From the NCBI RefSeq assembly GCF_003001695.1, contig NZ_PVYX01000003.1, positions 62,001 to 126,000 of the forward strand: a stretch of DNA of 64,000 nucleotides. The letters are read 5' to 3'. Made by a program: the position numbers and the translations under genes. This DNA is from Flagellimonas meridianipacifica (GTDB lineage Bacteria; Bacteroidota; Bacteroidia; Flavobacteriales; Flavobacteriaceae). The notes beneath the pieces were generated by a model that saw only the letters and a list, made by a program, of their open reading frames with translations, searched no databases and was not told the DNA's origin. Below, piece by piece: positions 53,201 through 62,424 of the stretch. Numbering within the stretch: the first letter of the stretch is position 1; every line of letters begins with the position of its first letter.

Positions 53201-55711
53201 GATGTATTTAGTGGGGACGCTGATGCCAATGTAATGAACATGACGACTACTTCCAACGGTGTAGTGACAAGTGAGCCAGCCTTACATGATGAGATACTTG
53301 GTGCCTCAACAGGAGGAAACGGGACTTCGACCGAGGTTGAAATATTGAATAACTCACATCCGATAACAAGTGGACTACCCTTGGGGAACTATAATATTGG
53401 AGATGCGCAATATTTCGGAAATGGATTGACTACAGGAACAGTTTTAGGAAGAGATCCGGCCAGTCTTGAAGGATCTGTTGTGATTTGGGATTTAGGAGAC
53501 GCCATGGAAACGGGTACTGCACCGGGTAAGAGAGCTATAGTACCTCATTCCAATGGGGGAGGGGGATTTAATGCTGCAGGTGAGGACTTGTTGGTAAATG
53601 CTATCATTTGGGCGTCTCAGATGGACACAGATGGGGATGGTTTACAGGATTGTGTGGATACGGATAGCGATGGCGATGGTTGTGGTGATGCTGACGAAGC
53701 TTACGGTGATGTCGATACGGATTTGGATGATAATGGGAGATATGGTTCTGGTTCTCCTGCCGTCAACGGAGACGGAACTGTGACAGCCGCTTCATATACA
53801 ACTCCGGTTGATGGAGATAGCAACACTGTTTTGGATTTTTTAGAGGCGGGTACGGCAGCTTCCATAACAACACAACCAACAGATAGTGCAATTTGCCCAT
53901 CAGGAAATACTTCTTTTACGGTTGCGGCATCAAATGCAGATGCTTTTCAATGGCAATTGTTCAACGGTTCTACTTGGGATGATTTGACCGATTCAGGTAT
54001 TCATGGAGGTACAACAACTACAACACTTGCTATCACTGGGGCGAACGTTACGGATAACGGTAACCAATATAGAGTTGTGGTTTCAAATTCAAGTTATGTC
54101 TGTGGAACTCAAATCTCAAATACTGTAACCTTAACGGTTGAGGATACAACGGCACCCGTCATATCTGGTTGTCCTACTAATATTTCCGTAAATGTGGATA
54201 GTGGAACTTGCGGAGCTGTGGTAACTTGGACTCCGCCTACGGCAAATGATAACTGTGGAGGCGTTACCTTAACAAATAATAACTATAATCCAGGAGATAG
54301 TTTTCTACCCGGAGTAACAACGGTAGTTTATACAGCTACGGACGATTCTGGAAATTCATCCACTTGTAGCTTCACGGTTACTGTGAATGATAATGAAGCT
54401 CCGACAATAAATGGACCTTCGGATATTACGGTCTCTGCAGATTCTGGGGTTTGTGAGGCAGTTGTAAACTATACCCTACCTACCGTAAGCGATAATTGCG
54501 CGATGGGTGATGGAACCTTCCCAGTTTTTGAGGATTTTGAAGTTCCAAATAGAAATGCCCTTATAAATGAATGTTGGCAATTTGCGGGTTCAACCGTATC
54601 TACAAATAACCCCATCTCTGGTAGCACTAGTATGCGGACCAGTAATTTAATTTCTACAGAGGCCAGAAGATTAATCAGTCCTTTGGTGTATTTAAATGGA
54701 AATGGACAAATCACGTTTACCCATAGAATAGACCAAGCCAGAAATAATAATAGAATCACGGTTTCTTTGGTTGATGAGGCCGATGTGGCAACCGTAATTT
54801 TTAATGAGGTGTACAGTGACAACAGCGTTCAGACTGAGATTATTGATATTGGTCTTACAGGGAATTATAGAGTAAGATTCGATTTTGAAACAAATAGTAA
54901 TGCATCTGATCGAGCTCGATTGGATGACCTAACGATTCCTGGACTCAAAGTGGCAGATACATCAGGTTCGGGTGCCTGCCCAGCAGCTACACTTCAAGCG
55001 GTTCAAACTGCCGGATTTGCAACCGGTGGAGCCTTTCCTGTGGGAACCACAACAAACACGTATGAAGTAACGGATGCATTTGGTAATACGTCAACTTATA
55101 GTTTTGATATTACGGTAACCGATGATGAAAATCCAACGGCAAGTAACCCTGCACCGGTTGCAGTATTCTGTGCTTCGGATGTCCCAGTAGCGGACCCATT
55201 GGTCGTTACTGATGAAGCTGATAATTGTACTGCAAATCCAACAGTAACATTTATAGGTGATGTAAGCGACGGTGGAACCAATCCCGAAACAATTACAAGG
55301 ACCTATAGAGTGGAAGATGCATCAGGTAATACAACAGATGTAACGCAGACAATTACGGTTTCTCAGTTTTTAATAAACACACAACCTGCGAATCTAACGG
55401 TTATCGCTGGCAATAATGGTACTTTTTCAGTTACCGCGGTAAATGTGGATACCTACCAATGGCAAGTTAGTACCAACGGAGGTGTTAGTTATTCGGACAT
55501 TTCAGATGGAACAGAATATACAGGAACCCAAACTGCTACTTTGATTGTAAACTCTCCAGATGTAGACAAAAACGGATATCTTTTTAGGGTAGTTTTGTCG
55601 AATTCTACTAGTAGCTGTCCGGATTTAATATCAAATTCGGCTACGCTAACCATTAGGGTGGGGAGGGTTATCACAAATCGTCGCATTACATATCGTGTGA
55701 AAAAGAACTGA
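50231..55711 (+). CDS. Giant secreted mosaic adhesin
   Basis: 1826 residues. In order: signal peptide (1-24); jelly-roll-like domain (25-185); proprotein-convertase P domain (about 186-323, DVYVTLDITHTWDEDLDISL); DUF11 (about 327-416); cadherin/Ig-like part; C-type-lectin-like domain (about 562-720, ITWTDARDAA ... GYLATLTSQAEADF ... WNDLS); HYR-like and Ig-like domains; a TSP3 strip; a ThuA/glutamine-amidotransferase-like Rossmann domain (about 937-1130); further Ig-like and HYR domains. One HYR copy is split by a jelly-roll insertion. No T9SS type-A or type-B domain is seen at the end; it ends VITNRRITYRVKKN. Probably a cell-surface carbohydrate or protein binder. Confidence 0.85.
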   Translation: MNSPSKRNLLVFFLFFGTLLCSGQTTIWLENFEDNSTGNQTGSGEGISTATWSTNDGDVDVRTSGGTQVLRGQNTDNTTARWTTNTINIAGYSNVSFSLDVGQGGTLDFGQDVFQIEYRIDGGTYIEIENASGDNSPSDPIQSSYSVTGLSGSTLEFRITFYNTGGSELYEIDNIRVQGDPLNTTCNTITSSPGSTISDLTTLNSNLSGFGAGTITDVYVTLDITHTWDEDLDISLTSPSGTTVLLSSDNGGSGDDYTNTIFDDAGATAVTAGTAPFDGIYRPEGNLSDFDGENPNGTWTLSIFDDFSGDTGTLNSFSISVCTSASTDLAVTKTVDDNTPKEGTDIVYTLSVTNNGPGNATNLSITDVLPAGVTYVSDDGSYVSGTGVWTIGNLNNGSTATLNITANVNWGTNSSTITNTITAVNADQTDSNATADDLNESIVPTLDQPPVLTITGNQVYCPGGSLGIAETVSLTDPDDATIDAIYIQISSGYVNGEDLLTLTGTHPNITGTWDATEGELTLQGPATFPEFEAAILGVEFSSSNPSPTGTRQFSITPGTANYLPPTGHYYEFVPDIGITWTDARDAAALRTYFGLQGYLATLTSQAEADFSGSQAQGVGWIGASDAATEGDWQWVTGPEAGTTFWTGTAGGTTTPPFNFAFWNSGEPNQSGNEDYAHITDPSVTSSPGSWNDLSNTGAGSGPYQPQGYVVEYGGTVGDPVLSITGVTTVTVDNVAPTASNPSPVTVFCSADVPASDINIITDEADNCTANPAVTFIGDVSDGGTNPEIITRTYRVTDDAGNTVDVTQTITVTPITINTQPSDQTVSLGSNATFTTSSSNSDTYQWQVSTNGGGGFSNISDGAEYSGTNTQILTVLNVDLAKDNYIFRILVSNSSGSCPAVTSNEATLLISVDSDGDGIVDSADLDDDNDGILDSVECPNAFTVLWVTNGTPGTEEQNTINKLTALGYTVTVVDDNVGGNANNFAVTFVYEDVFSGDADANVMNMTTTSNGVVTSEPALHDEILGASTGGNGTSTEVEILNNSHPITSGLPLGNYNIGDAQYFGNGLTTGTVLGRDPASLEGSVVIWDLGDAMETGTAPGKRAIVPHSNGGGGFNAAGEDLLVNAIIWASQMDTDGDGLQDCVDTDSDGDGCGDADEAYGDVDTDLDDNGRYGSGSPAVNGDGTVTAASYTTPVDGDSNTVLDFLEAGTAASITTQPTDSAICPSGNTSFTVAASNADAFQWQLFNGSTWDDLTDSGIHGGTTTTTLAITGANVTDNGNQYRVVVSNSSYVCGTQISNTVTLTVEDTTAPVISGCPTNISVNVDSGTCGAVVTWTPPTANDNCGGVTLTNNNYNPGDSFLPGVTTVVYTATDDSGNSSTCSFTVTVNDNEAPTINGPSDITVSADSGVCEAVVNYTLPTVSDNCAMGDGTFPVFEDFEVPNRNALINECWQFAGSTVSTNNPISGSTSMRTSNLISTEARRLISPLVYLNGNGQITFTHRIDQARNNNRITVSLVDEADVATVIFNEVYSDNSVQTEIIDIGLTGNYRVRFDFETNSNASDRARLDDLTIPGLKVADTSGSGACPAATLQAVQTAGFATGGAFPVGTTTNTYEVTDAFGNTSTYSFDITVTDDENPTASNPAPVAVFCASDVPVADPLVVTDEADNCTANPTVTFIGDVSDGGTNPETITRTYRVEDASGNTTDVTQTITVSQFLINTQPANLTVIAGNNGTFSVTAVNVDTYQWQVSTNGGVSYSDISDGTEYTGTQTATLIVNSPDVDKNGYLFRVVLSNSTSSCPDLISNSATLTIRVGRVITNRRITYRVKKN

Positions 55712-56106
55712 GACTCATTTTCTGAAAAGATGTATTCTTAACATTTTTCTTCGTTGTAATCCCTAAGAATTAAAGTCCTTTTTAATAGGATTTTCTCCAT
55801 CAATTTAAATCCTTGGAACCTAACAAAAAACACGGTGAGATTAAAAAATGAATACTCACTTAACCCTTGATTTTGGTGCTTTTATCGACCAAGAGCATAG
55901 TAAAAAATAGCTCTTTACAAGATGGATGACCTCAAGATTTCCTCTTTAGACAGTAGGATTTGGGGTGTACACAACAAATATTTTCACCCCCTAAGGGTAT
56001 AGGTAATTTTGTTAAAGGATGTAGTATGCCCAAATAGGGCAATGCCCAACTAAACAAGTAAATACACCAAATATCTCAACATACGATGTTGCTAAACAAT
56101 AGCCCC
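55712..56106. other. 395-base intergenic region before the repeat-protein gene
   Basis: No gene. It contains a GGGGTG (55962-55967) / CACCCC (55985-55990) inverted pair next to CCCCTAAGGGT and, further on, GCCC/GGGC repeats, about 100 bases before the next start. It could be a regulator-binding region. An AGTCC...GGATT stretch near 55,775-55,793 could be a weak terminator of the adhesin gene. Otherwise I see nothing. Confidence 0.4.
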
Positions 56107-57420
56107 ATGAAGAAGTACATCATATTTCTTGCCTTTATTTTATTCTCCACTATAGCATTTGCCCAGACTACGGTCACTCTACAGGATCAATGTAATTGTG
56201 AAGTATTGAAAGGAACAGCAGTAAATGTTCCAGGAGCAACTACGCCAACAGGTGCCGATACCGGAGATATTTACGTTAATACCACAACAGGAACTATTTT
56301 TTTCTGGGATGGGGACTCCTGGGAACTAACATCAGCAGATAATCAACAATTACAAAGTTTTACATTGGATGGGCTTACCAATGAACTAACACTCACTTTG
56401 GAAGATGGAGGAAGTATAGATGTAGATTTAAGTAGTTTGAGTGACACGTTAACGGATACTAATACTACAGTTGTATCATTTGGAATAGATGCGACTAATA
56501 CAAATCTGGTAATAACAGATTCGGATACAAATACGTTTTCTGTTGCATTGGTTGATTTAGCAGCAATAATTGATACCAACACGGACGACCAGGACCTTGC
56601 CCTTGACGGGGCCACGAACACGCTGAGCCTTACCAACGATGCGACGACGGTGGACCTGAGCCCGTACCTTGACAACACGGACAGCCAGGACCTTACGATA
56701 AGCGGCAACACGCTGAGCCTTACGGGTGATGCGACGCCTGTGACCCTTCCCACGGCCGACGGTGACGAGACGGTGATCAACGACGGTGTTAACACGACGG
56801 TGAACGGTACGGGAACGGCCCTTGACCCCTATACGATCGACGTTCCTAATGAAACAGTGACGTCATTGTCTCAAAATACTACCACGGGTGTAATAAGCTA
56901 TACAGACGAAGATGGTGGTACACCAGAAACAGCCAATGTAGTAAGTGTTTCCAATACCAATAACGAACTTATTGTAGGAACAGATGGAGGAGCATCTTTT
57001 GAGATGACCGATATTGACATAGATGGCGATGGAACAGACGAGGCAACAGTAAATGACGCTATGAACGATATTAGAAAAATTACTGCCACCGCTGGTCGTA
57101 TTTTCTACCCACCTTCAATTGCCATAGACGTATCAGCATATTCTGGAACACCAATTTTGAATCAAACGATTAATCTCTATGCCCAATATACAGCGCAATT
57201 TGGAAGTCCGATGGTTAGAAGTGATGTAGGTGGCGCTAATGAGGCCCCGGCTGCATTACCTACTTATGCATCAAACGAACTCTATTACTATGTGACATTC
57301 TTTGACAATACGGTGTTCGCTAATGTAGAGATTGATGCTAATGGTATGATGGAGTATGATATCATTGGAAGTCCAGCGGACTACAACTCTTTAATCAATG
57401 TAGTATTCGTGGTAAAATAA
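56107..57420 (+). CDS. Secreted repeat protein with GC-rich repeat unit
   Basis: 437 residues from ATG 56107 (signal peptide MKKYIIFLAFILFSTIAFAQ-type, 1-20; an ATG seven codons earlier is possible). The middle has repeats of the pattern DNTDSQDLTISGNTLSLTGD and TTVDLSPYLDNT, seen in fibre- or adhesin-like flavobacterial proteins where they can be repeated many times. Residues about 159-247 are encoded by a GC-rich patch (56581-56847). The C-terminal domain (IFYPPSIAIDVSAYSG ... VFFDNTVFANVEIDANG-type ... NVVFVVK) is not a known T9SS tag. It may be a stalk protein displayed with the next two gene products. Confidence 0.75.
   Translation: MKKYIIFLAFILFSTIAFAQTTVTLQDQCNCEVLKGTAVNVPGATTPTGADTGDIYVNTTTGTIFFWDGDSWELTSADNQQLQSFTLDGLTNELTLTLEDGGSIDVDLSSLSDTLTDTNTTVVSFGIDATNTNLVITDSDTNTFSVALVDLAAIIDTNTDDQDLALDGATNTLSLTNDATTVDLSPYLDNTDSQDLTISGNTLSLTGDATPVTLPTADGDETVINDGVNTTVNGTGTALDPYTIDVPNETVTSLSQNTTTGVISYTDEDGGTPETANVVSVSNTNNELIVGTDGGASFEMTDIDIDGDGTDEATVNDAMNDIRKITATAGRIFYPPSIAIDVSAYSGTPILNQTINLYAQYTAQFGSPMVRSDVGGANEAPAALPTYASNELYYYVTFFDNTVFANVEIDANGMMEYDIIGSPADYNSLINVVFVVK
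56581..56847 (+). repeat. GC-rich codon patch inside the repeat-protein gene
   Basis: About 267 bases with GC-rich third positions (34 of 60 GC in a sample; Thr nearly always ACG, Leu CTT/CTG, Ser AGC), inside an AT-rich gene. It contains two related units (ACGCTGAGCCTTAC occurs twice, near 56,619 and 56,709). Both edges are sharp. Confidence 0.85.
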
Positions 57421-57444
57421 GAACAGATAAAGGCTAATAGGATT

Positions 57445-59466
57445 TTGAATTCAAATAACATATACAAGTCTTTATTCATAGGGTTGCTTATCCTGATATT
57501 TGGGATGAACTCCTCCCACGCACAATTTTTACTTCAAGCCCCTTCTGGTGGTGATGAAACTAACTATCAATGGTTTGAGGCTTCGGATTTGGGTACGGTT
57601 TTAAGTACAAACTCATTTTATGAAGCCACTCAGCCCGGTGTATACTTTGCCACCTATGATGGTACACTTTGTGAGTCGAACGCAACGGGATATTTTATAC
57701 TTACGGATTGTAGAGCTCCGGATAATCAAGTTACTTTAGATATTTCAGCTAGTGTGCCTTCAGGAGCCACTATTAATTGGAATCCTACAGTCAGTGGCGA
57801 CCAAACCCGCCCTGTGGTTACAAGTACTACTTCTGTAGAGCGATATGTAGCCACAATCACAAAAGCCGGAAATAGTAGCGCTTTACCGCGTTTTACTGTA
57901 GTTTGTATTAGCCAAGCAGCAACATTGGTTGATGATTTTGTGACCGTGGATGAAGATACCATGGTGATTGTACCAATTTTTGATAATGATTCCGACTTAC
58001 CTTCTACGGGAACTTTAACGACTACGGCACCAGCTAATGGTTCGATTACTATAGATACCAATGGAACTATAAATGACCCTACGGATGACATCGTAACCTA
58101 TATACCAAATCCCGATTTCAATGGTGCTGATACATTTGATTACACGGTTTGTAATTCATTAGGTGATTGCAGCACTGCGACGGTTAATGTAGATGTATTA
58201 CCCATTGTTGATGCTTTTGATGATTCAGTTGTCGTTTTACAGGATACTTCCATCGAAATTGACATATTGGCCAATGACAATGATGTACATTCGTCAGGAT
58301 CCCTAACCGTGACAATACCAGCCAACGGTACAGCTAATCTTAATACCAATGGCACTCCTTCAGATCCTAGTGATGATACGGTAACTTATGTGCCCAATAC
58401 TCGGTTTGTAGGGACGGATACATTCCAATACACCATATGTGATTTAAATGGTAATTGCAGTACAGCAACTGTAACGGTAACCGTGACGCCCCCAGGTTCT
58501 AATTTAGATACTGATGGAGATGGTATTCTCGATAGTTTCGAAGATTTAAATGCAGATTTGGATAACGATCCTTCAACTGACCCAACAGACTCTGATAGTG
58601 ATGGTATACCTGACTATTTGGATATTGATAGCGATAATGATGGTATTCCCGATAACGTAGAGGCACAAAGCACAGTAGGATATATACCACCTAGTTTGGT
58701 GGATGCTAATGCAAACGGGGTTGATGATGCTTATGAAAACGGAGCAAACATAGGTCTGATACCTGTGGATACCGATGTTGATGGCCTGCCGGACTATGTA
58801 GATGATGATAGTGACGGTGATAACATCCCTGACAATATTGAGGGACATGATTTTAATCAGGATGGTGTGGCAGATGTAAATTTTGCGGGCACTGATACTG
58901 ATGGAGATGGTCTGGATGATGGTTATGAAGGAGGTAGACTGGATGATTCCGATATCAATGATGAAATCAATGACCCATTAAACGACCTGCCCGATACGGA
59001 TACTGATGGCGAAGTGGATTACCGAGACACCGACGATGATGACGATGGTATTGCTACCGCGGATGAAGACTTGAATTTGGATGGTAGCTATGTAAATGAC
59101 GATTCCGACAATGATGGCATACCCAATTACCTAGACCCCGATTTAGGGCCTACAGAAGACGACGTACCAGATGTAATTAATGTAATCACTCCTAATGGAG
59201 ATACAGTACACGATGTGTTGACCATAAGAGGAATTGAAAATTTCCCAAACAATACAGTTAAGATTTATAATAGGTGGGGTGTTCTAGTATTCCAGACGCG
59301 GGGATACGATAATAATACGAATACCTTCGATGGTACCTCTACAGGTAGGGTAACAGTTGACAAGGACAACAAATTACCTGTAGGAACCTATTTCTACATT
59401 GTGGATTATGAAGACCAAAACGGAAGTATGAAACAACTCTCAGGTTACTTATACATTAACCGTTAA
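57445..59466 (+). CDS. T9SS type-B cargo with Ig/cadherin-like and TSP3 domains
   Basis: 673 residues, opened by TTG at 57445 (signal peptide follows: [19 protein letters not shown]). N-terminal Ig-like part (about 25-150), two VCBS/cadherin-like tandem domains (about 155-250 and 253-350, each with DTFDYTVCN or DTFQYTICD), a Ca-binding TSP3 region (about 353-570) homologous to the GC-rich repeat of the first surface gene but in ordinary AT-rich codons, and the type-B C-terminal domain from about 575 ([17 protein letters not shown] ... NRWGVLVF). It is followed 5 bases later by its PorP/SprF partner. Confidence 0.9.
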   Translation: MNSNNIYKSLFIGLLILIFGMNSSHAQFLLQAPSGGDETNYQWFEASDLGTVLSTNSFYEATQPGVYFATYDGTLCESNATGYFILTDCRAPDNQVTLDISASVPSGATINWNPTVSGDQTRPVVTSTTSVERYVATITKAGNSSALPRFTVVCISQAATLVDDFVTVDEDTMVIVPIFDNDSDLPSTGTLTTTAPANGSITIDTNGTINDPTDDIVTYIPNPDFNGADTFDYTVCNSLGDCSTATVNVDVLPIVDAFDDSVVVLQDTSIEIDILANDNDVHSSGSLTVTIPANGTANLNTNGTPSDPSDDTVTYVPNTRFVGTDTFQYTICDLNGNCSTATVTVTVTPPGSNLDTDGDGILDSFEDLNADLDNDPSTDPTDSDSDGIPDYLDIDSDNDGIPDNVEAQSTVGYIPPSLVDANANGVDDAYENGANIGLIPVDTDVDGLPDYVDDDSDGDNIPDNIEGHDFNQDGVADVNFAGTDTDGDGLDDGYEGGRLDDSDINDEINDPLNDLPDTDTDGEVDYRDTDDDDDGIATADEDLNLDGSYVNDDSDNDGIPNYLDPDLGPTEDDVPDVINVITPNGDTVHDVLTIRGIENFPNNTVKIYNRWGVLVFQTRGYDNNTNTFDGTSTGRVTVDKDNKLPVGTYFYIVDYEDQNGSMKQLSGYLYINR

Positions 59467-59470
59467 AGAA

Positions 59471-60424
59471 ATGATGATAGTGCAGAAAAATAGAGGAAAG
59501 TTAATTCTTGGATTGTTTCTGAGTTGTGTTTTGCTTGCAACCACTCATGTATTTGCTCAACAGGATGCACAGTATACCCAATATATGTACAATACAGTGA
59601 GTGTAAATCCTGCTTATGCAGGTTCACGAGGCCATTTGAGTATTGCAGCCCTATATAGAAATCAGTGGGTTGGTTTGGATGGGGCTCCAGAGACGCAGAC
59701 ACTCAATTTACACACCCCGATGGGATACAGAGGAGTAGGCTTGGGGATATCCATAGTAAATGATAAAATTGGACCAACTTCTGAGACCTATTTTGATGTT
59801 GACTTTTCATATACCATTCAGACATCTTTTGATGCAAAGCTTAGTTTTGGGTTAAAAGCAAGTGCCCATATGTTGGACATTCGATTTTCAGAACTGGATG
59901 AATTTGAAATTGACCCACAACTACAAGCTCAACAGGATATTAGAAATCGGTTCTCTCCCAATATCGGAGCCGGGGTATACTATCACACAGACAATTTTTA
60001 TGCTGGTTTTTCCGCTCCAAGAATTTTGGAAACCACCCACTTTGATGAATCCTCAGTATCCACAGCCAGGGAGCAGATAAATTGGTATTTCATTACAGGT
60101 TATGTGTACGATATTAATCCATTTTTAAAGTTTAAGCCTACAGTATTGACCAAATTGGTACAAGGGGCCCCGTTACAGGTAGATCTTTCCGCTAATTTCA
60201 TGTTCAATGAGAAGTTTATTGGAGGTGTTGCCTATAGATGGGATGCGGCCTTTAGTGGTCTTTTTGGGTTTCGTATTTCTGATGAAATGCTCATTGGTTT
60301 GGCGTATGATAGGGAAATAACCGATTTAGGTGCCACTACATTTAATGATGGATCATTTGAGATTATTCTTCGTTATGATTTTATTCGCAACGTGAGTAAC
60401 TTAAAGTCTCCACGCTTCTTCTAA
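59471..60424 (+). CDS. PorP/SprF-family T9SS outer-membrane protein (second copy)
   Basis: 317 residues, clearly paralogous to the protein encoded at 47,097 (signal peptide, QQDAQYTQYMYNTVSVNPAYAGSRG, NQWVGLDGAPETQTL, VSNLKSPRFF end). The two copies differ at many positions, so this is an old duplication or separate acquisition with its own cargo. Only 5 bases separate it from that cargo gene. Confidence 0.93.
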   Translation: MMIVQKNRGKLILGLFLSCVLLATTHVFAQQDAQYTQYMYNTVSVNPAYAGSRGHLSIAALYRNQWVGLDGAPETQTLNLHTPMGYRGVGLGISIVNDKIGPTSETYFDVDFSYTIQTSFDAKLSFGLKASAHMLDIRFSELDEFEIDPQLQAQQDIRNRFSPNIGAGVYYHTDNFYAGFSAPRILETTHFDESSVSTAREQINWYFITGYVYDINPFLKFKPTVLTKLVQGAPLQVDLSANFMFNEKFIGGVAYRWDAAFSGLFGFRISDEMLIGLAYDREITDLGATTFNDGSFEIILRYDFIRNVSNLKSPRFF

Positions 60425-60482
60425 TCTTCACTTTTTACTTAATATTTAGAATATAGGCCAAGAAGAATTCTTGTAAACACAC

Positions 60483-60490
60483 TATTTTTG
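60483..60490 (+). promoter_or_regulatory. -7 box in front of idi
   Basis: TATTTTTG fits TAnnTTTG and ends 4 bases before the idi ATG, suggesting a leaderless transcript. A matching -33 TTG at 17-23 bases is not present, so this is tentative. Confidence 0.4.
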
Positions 60491-60494
60491 TTTC

Positions 60495-61034
60495 ATGAAA
60501 GAAGAAAATGTGATATTGGTCAATGAAGATGACCAACCCATAGGTTTAATGCCTAAAATGGAAGCCCATGAAAAAGCTGTGTTACACAGAGCTTTTTCGG
60601 TTTTTATAGTGAATGAAGCAGGGGAAATCATGCTGCAACAAAGAGCGGCGGACAAATACCATTCTCCACTTTTATGGACCAACACCTGTTGTAGTCATCA
60701 ACGGGAAGGTGAAACCAATATAGAAGCTGGGAAACGTAGGTTGCAGGAAGAGATGGGTTTCTCCGTGGATCTTAAGGAACTGTTCTCATTCATTTACAAA
60801 GCACCTTTTGACAATGGGCTCACCGAACATGAACTGGATCACGTTATGATTGGGTACTACAACGATGTTCCCAATATCAATCCTAAAGAAGTGGCCAGTT
60901 GGAAATGGATGCAACCCTCTGATATCAAAAAAGACATCTCAGAAAATCCTGAAGAGTATACCGCGTGGTTCAAGATTATTTTTGAACGCTTTTATGATTA
61001 TCTTGTTGAACATAGTGAAAAGTCTTCATGGTAA
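60495..61034 (+). CDS. idi: Isopentenyl-diphosphate delta-isomerase, type I
   Basis: Interconverts IPP and DMAPP for isoprenoid synthesis. 179 residues of the Nudix-like type I family: catalytic Cys in LLWTNTCCSHQREGE (about residues 58-72), metal-binding RRLQEEMGF, and the catalytic Glu in TEHELDHVMIG. It overlaps the next gene by 7 bases. The genes share no pathway, so the operon is a housekeeping mix. Confidence 0.96.
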   Translation: MKEENVILVNEDDQPIGLMPKMEAHEKAVLHRAFSVFIVNEAGEIMLQQRAADKYHSPLLWTNTCCSHQREGETNIEAGKRRLQEEMGFSVDLKELFSFIYKAPFDNGLTEHELDHVMIGYYNDVPNINPKEVASWKWMQPSDIKKDISENPEEYTAWFKIIFERFYDYLVEHSEKSSW

Positions 61035-61432
61035 AAGTCAGTAGAAAAGCACATTTTAATGCTGCCCATCGTTTGTACAATCCAGACTGGAGTTTTGAAA
61101 AAAATGAAGCGGTTTTTGGAAAATGTAACAATCCAAGGTACCACGGGCATAACTATGATTTGATTGTCAGTGTAGAGGGAGAAATAAATCCCATCACTGG
61201 CTATGTTATGGACATGAAAGTACTTAAGGATTTGATTAAGGAACATGTTGAAGATCAGTTTGACCATAAGAATTTAAATGAGGATGTTTCTGATTTTAAA
61301 AACCTAAATCCTACAGCAGAAAACATTGCAGTGGTTATATGGAACAAACTGAGACCTCATATTGAACATAGCAAAAATTTGGAGGTTGTTTTATATGAAA
61401 CACCCCGTAACTTCGTAACCTATTCAGGCTAG
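61028..61432 (+). CDS. 6-pyruvoyl-tetrahydropterin synthase/QueD-family protein
   Basis: 134 residues of the PTPS fold. Zinc ligands are His in HFNAAHRL (about 8-15) and the two His of PRYHGHNYD (about 38-46). CNNPRY carries the catalytic Cys. GYVMDMKVLKDLI, DHKNLN, the PTAENIA segment and YETPRNFV with the substrate-binding Glu follow. It most likely makes 6-carboxytetrahydropterin for queuosine; a pterin role is an alternative. No other queuosine gene is nearby. Confidence 0.88.
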   Translation: MVKVSRKAHFNAAHRLYNPDWSFEKNEAVFGKCNNPRYHGHNYDLIVSVEGEINPITGYVMDMKVLKDLIKEHVEDQFDHKNLNEDVSDFKNLNPTAENIAVVIWNKLRPHIEHSKNLEVVLYETPRNFVTYSG

Positions 61433-61434
61433 CA

Positions 61435-62400
61435 ATGCTTTATCCGTTAAAATTTGAACCTATTCTCAAAGAGAGGCTATGGGGAGGAACCAAGTTGAAA
61501 GACGTTTTAGGAAAACCCATTCAAAGTGAAATTACTGGAGAAAGCTGGGAACTTTCAGGTGTTGATGGAGATATTTCAATAGTTGCTGAAGGACCGCTAA
61601 AGGGAGCATCACTTAGTGAACTCATTCAAAAGCAAGGAAAGAATCTTTTAGGAGAAAGTGTGGTAGAACGTTTTGGGTTGGATTTTCCTATCTTGATTAA
61701 GTTCATTGATGCTAAAAAAGACCTTTCCATTCAGTTGCATCCAAATGATGACCTAGCAAAGGAAAGGCATAACTCTTTCGGGAAGACAGAAATGTGGTAT
61801 ATAATGGATGCCGACCCTGGTGCCCAACTTATAGTGGGTTTCAACAAGTCAGTGGAAAAAGAAGAGTATGTAAAAAGCTTGGAGGAAAATACCCTTTTGG
61901 ATTTGATGAATTATGAAGAAGTAAAGGAAGGTGATACTTTTTTTATAAATACAGGCAAGATACATGCCATTGGAGCTGGTGTCATGCTTGCCGAAATTCA
62001 GCAGACTTCCGATGTAACCTATAGGGTATTTGATTTCAATAGAAGAGACAAGGACGGAAACCTAAGGGAGCTTCATACGGAATTGGCACTGGATGCAATG
62101 GATTACGAAAAAAAAGACGATTTCAAGGTGATGTATCCAAATCAAAAGAATGCACATAATCAAATGGTGGATTCCCCTTATTTTAAGACCAATTATTTGA
62201 ATATTGACAAGAAAATGCAAGTTGATTTATCTACTAGGGATTCATTCACCATCTATATGTGCGTTGGGGGGAAAGCCAATATTGACAATGGAACTGGAAG
62301 AACCATGTTAAAAAGAGGTGAGACCGTATTAGTTCCTGCAAGTAGCGATTCCGTTACGATTGAGACAGATAAAGCAACACTTTTAGAAGTAAGCATTTAA
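61435..62400 (+). CDS. manA: Mannose-6-phosphate isomerase, type I
   Basis: Interconverts mannose-6-P and fructose-6-P, supplying GDP-mannose or sugar catabolism. 321 residues, a compact cupin-type class I enzyme: zinc ligands in QLHPNDDLAKERH and KTEMWY, then FFINTGKIHAIGAGVMLAEIQQTSD with the active-site His. The start is 2 bases after the QueD-like stop. Confidence 0.95.
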   Translation: MLYPLKFEPILKERLWGGTKLKDVLGKPIQSEITGESWELSGVDGDISIVAEGPLKGASLSELIQKQGKNLLGESVVERFGLDFPILIKFIDAKKDLSIQLHPNDDLAKERHNSFGKTEMWYIMDADPGAQLIVGFNKSVEKEEYVKSLEENTLLDLMNYEEVKEGDTFFINTGKIHAIGAGVMLAEIQQTSDVTYRVFDFNRRDKDGNLRELHTELALDAMDYEKKDDFKVMYPNQKNAHNQMVDSPYFKTNYLNIDKKMQVDLSTRDSFTIYMCVGGKANIDNGTGRTMLKRGETVLVPASSDSVTIETDKATLLEVSI

Positions 62401-62424
62401 TAGTACCTTTGAAAAAAACGAGGC

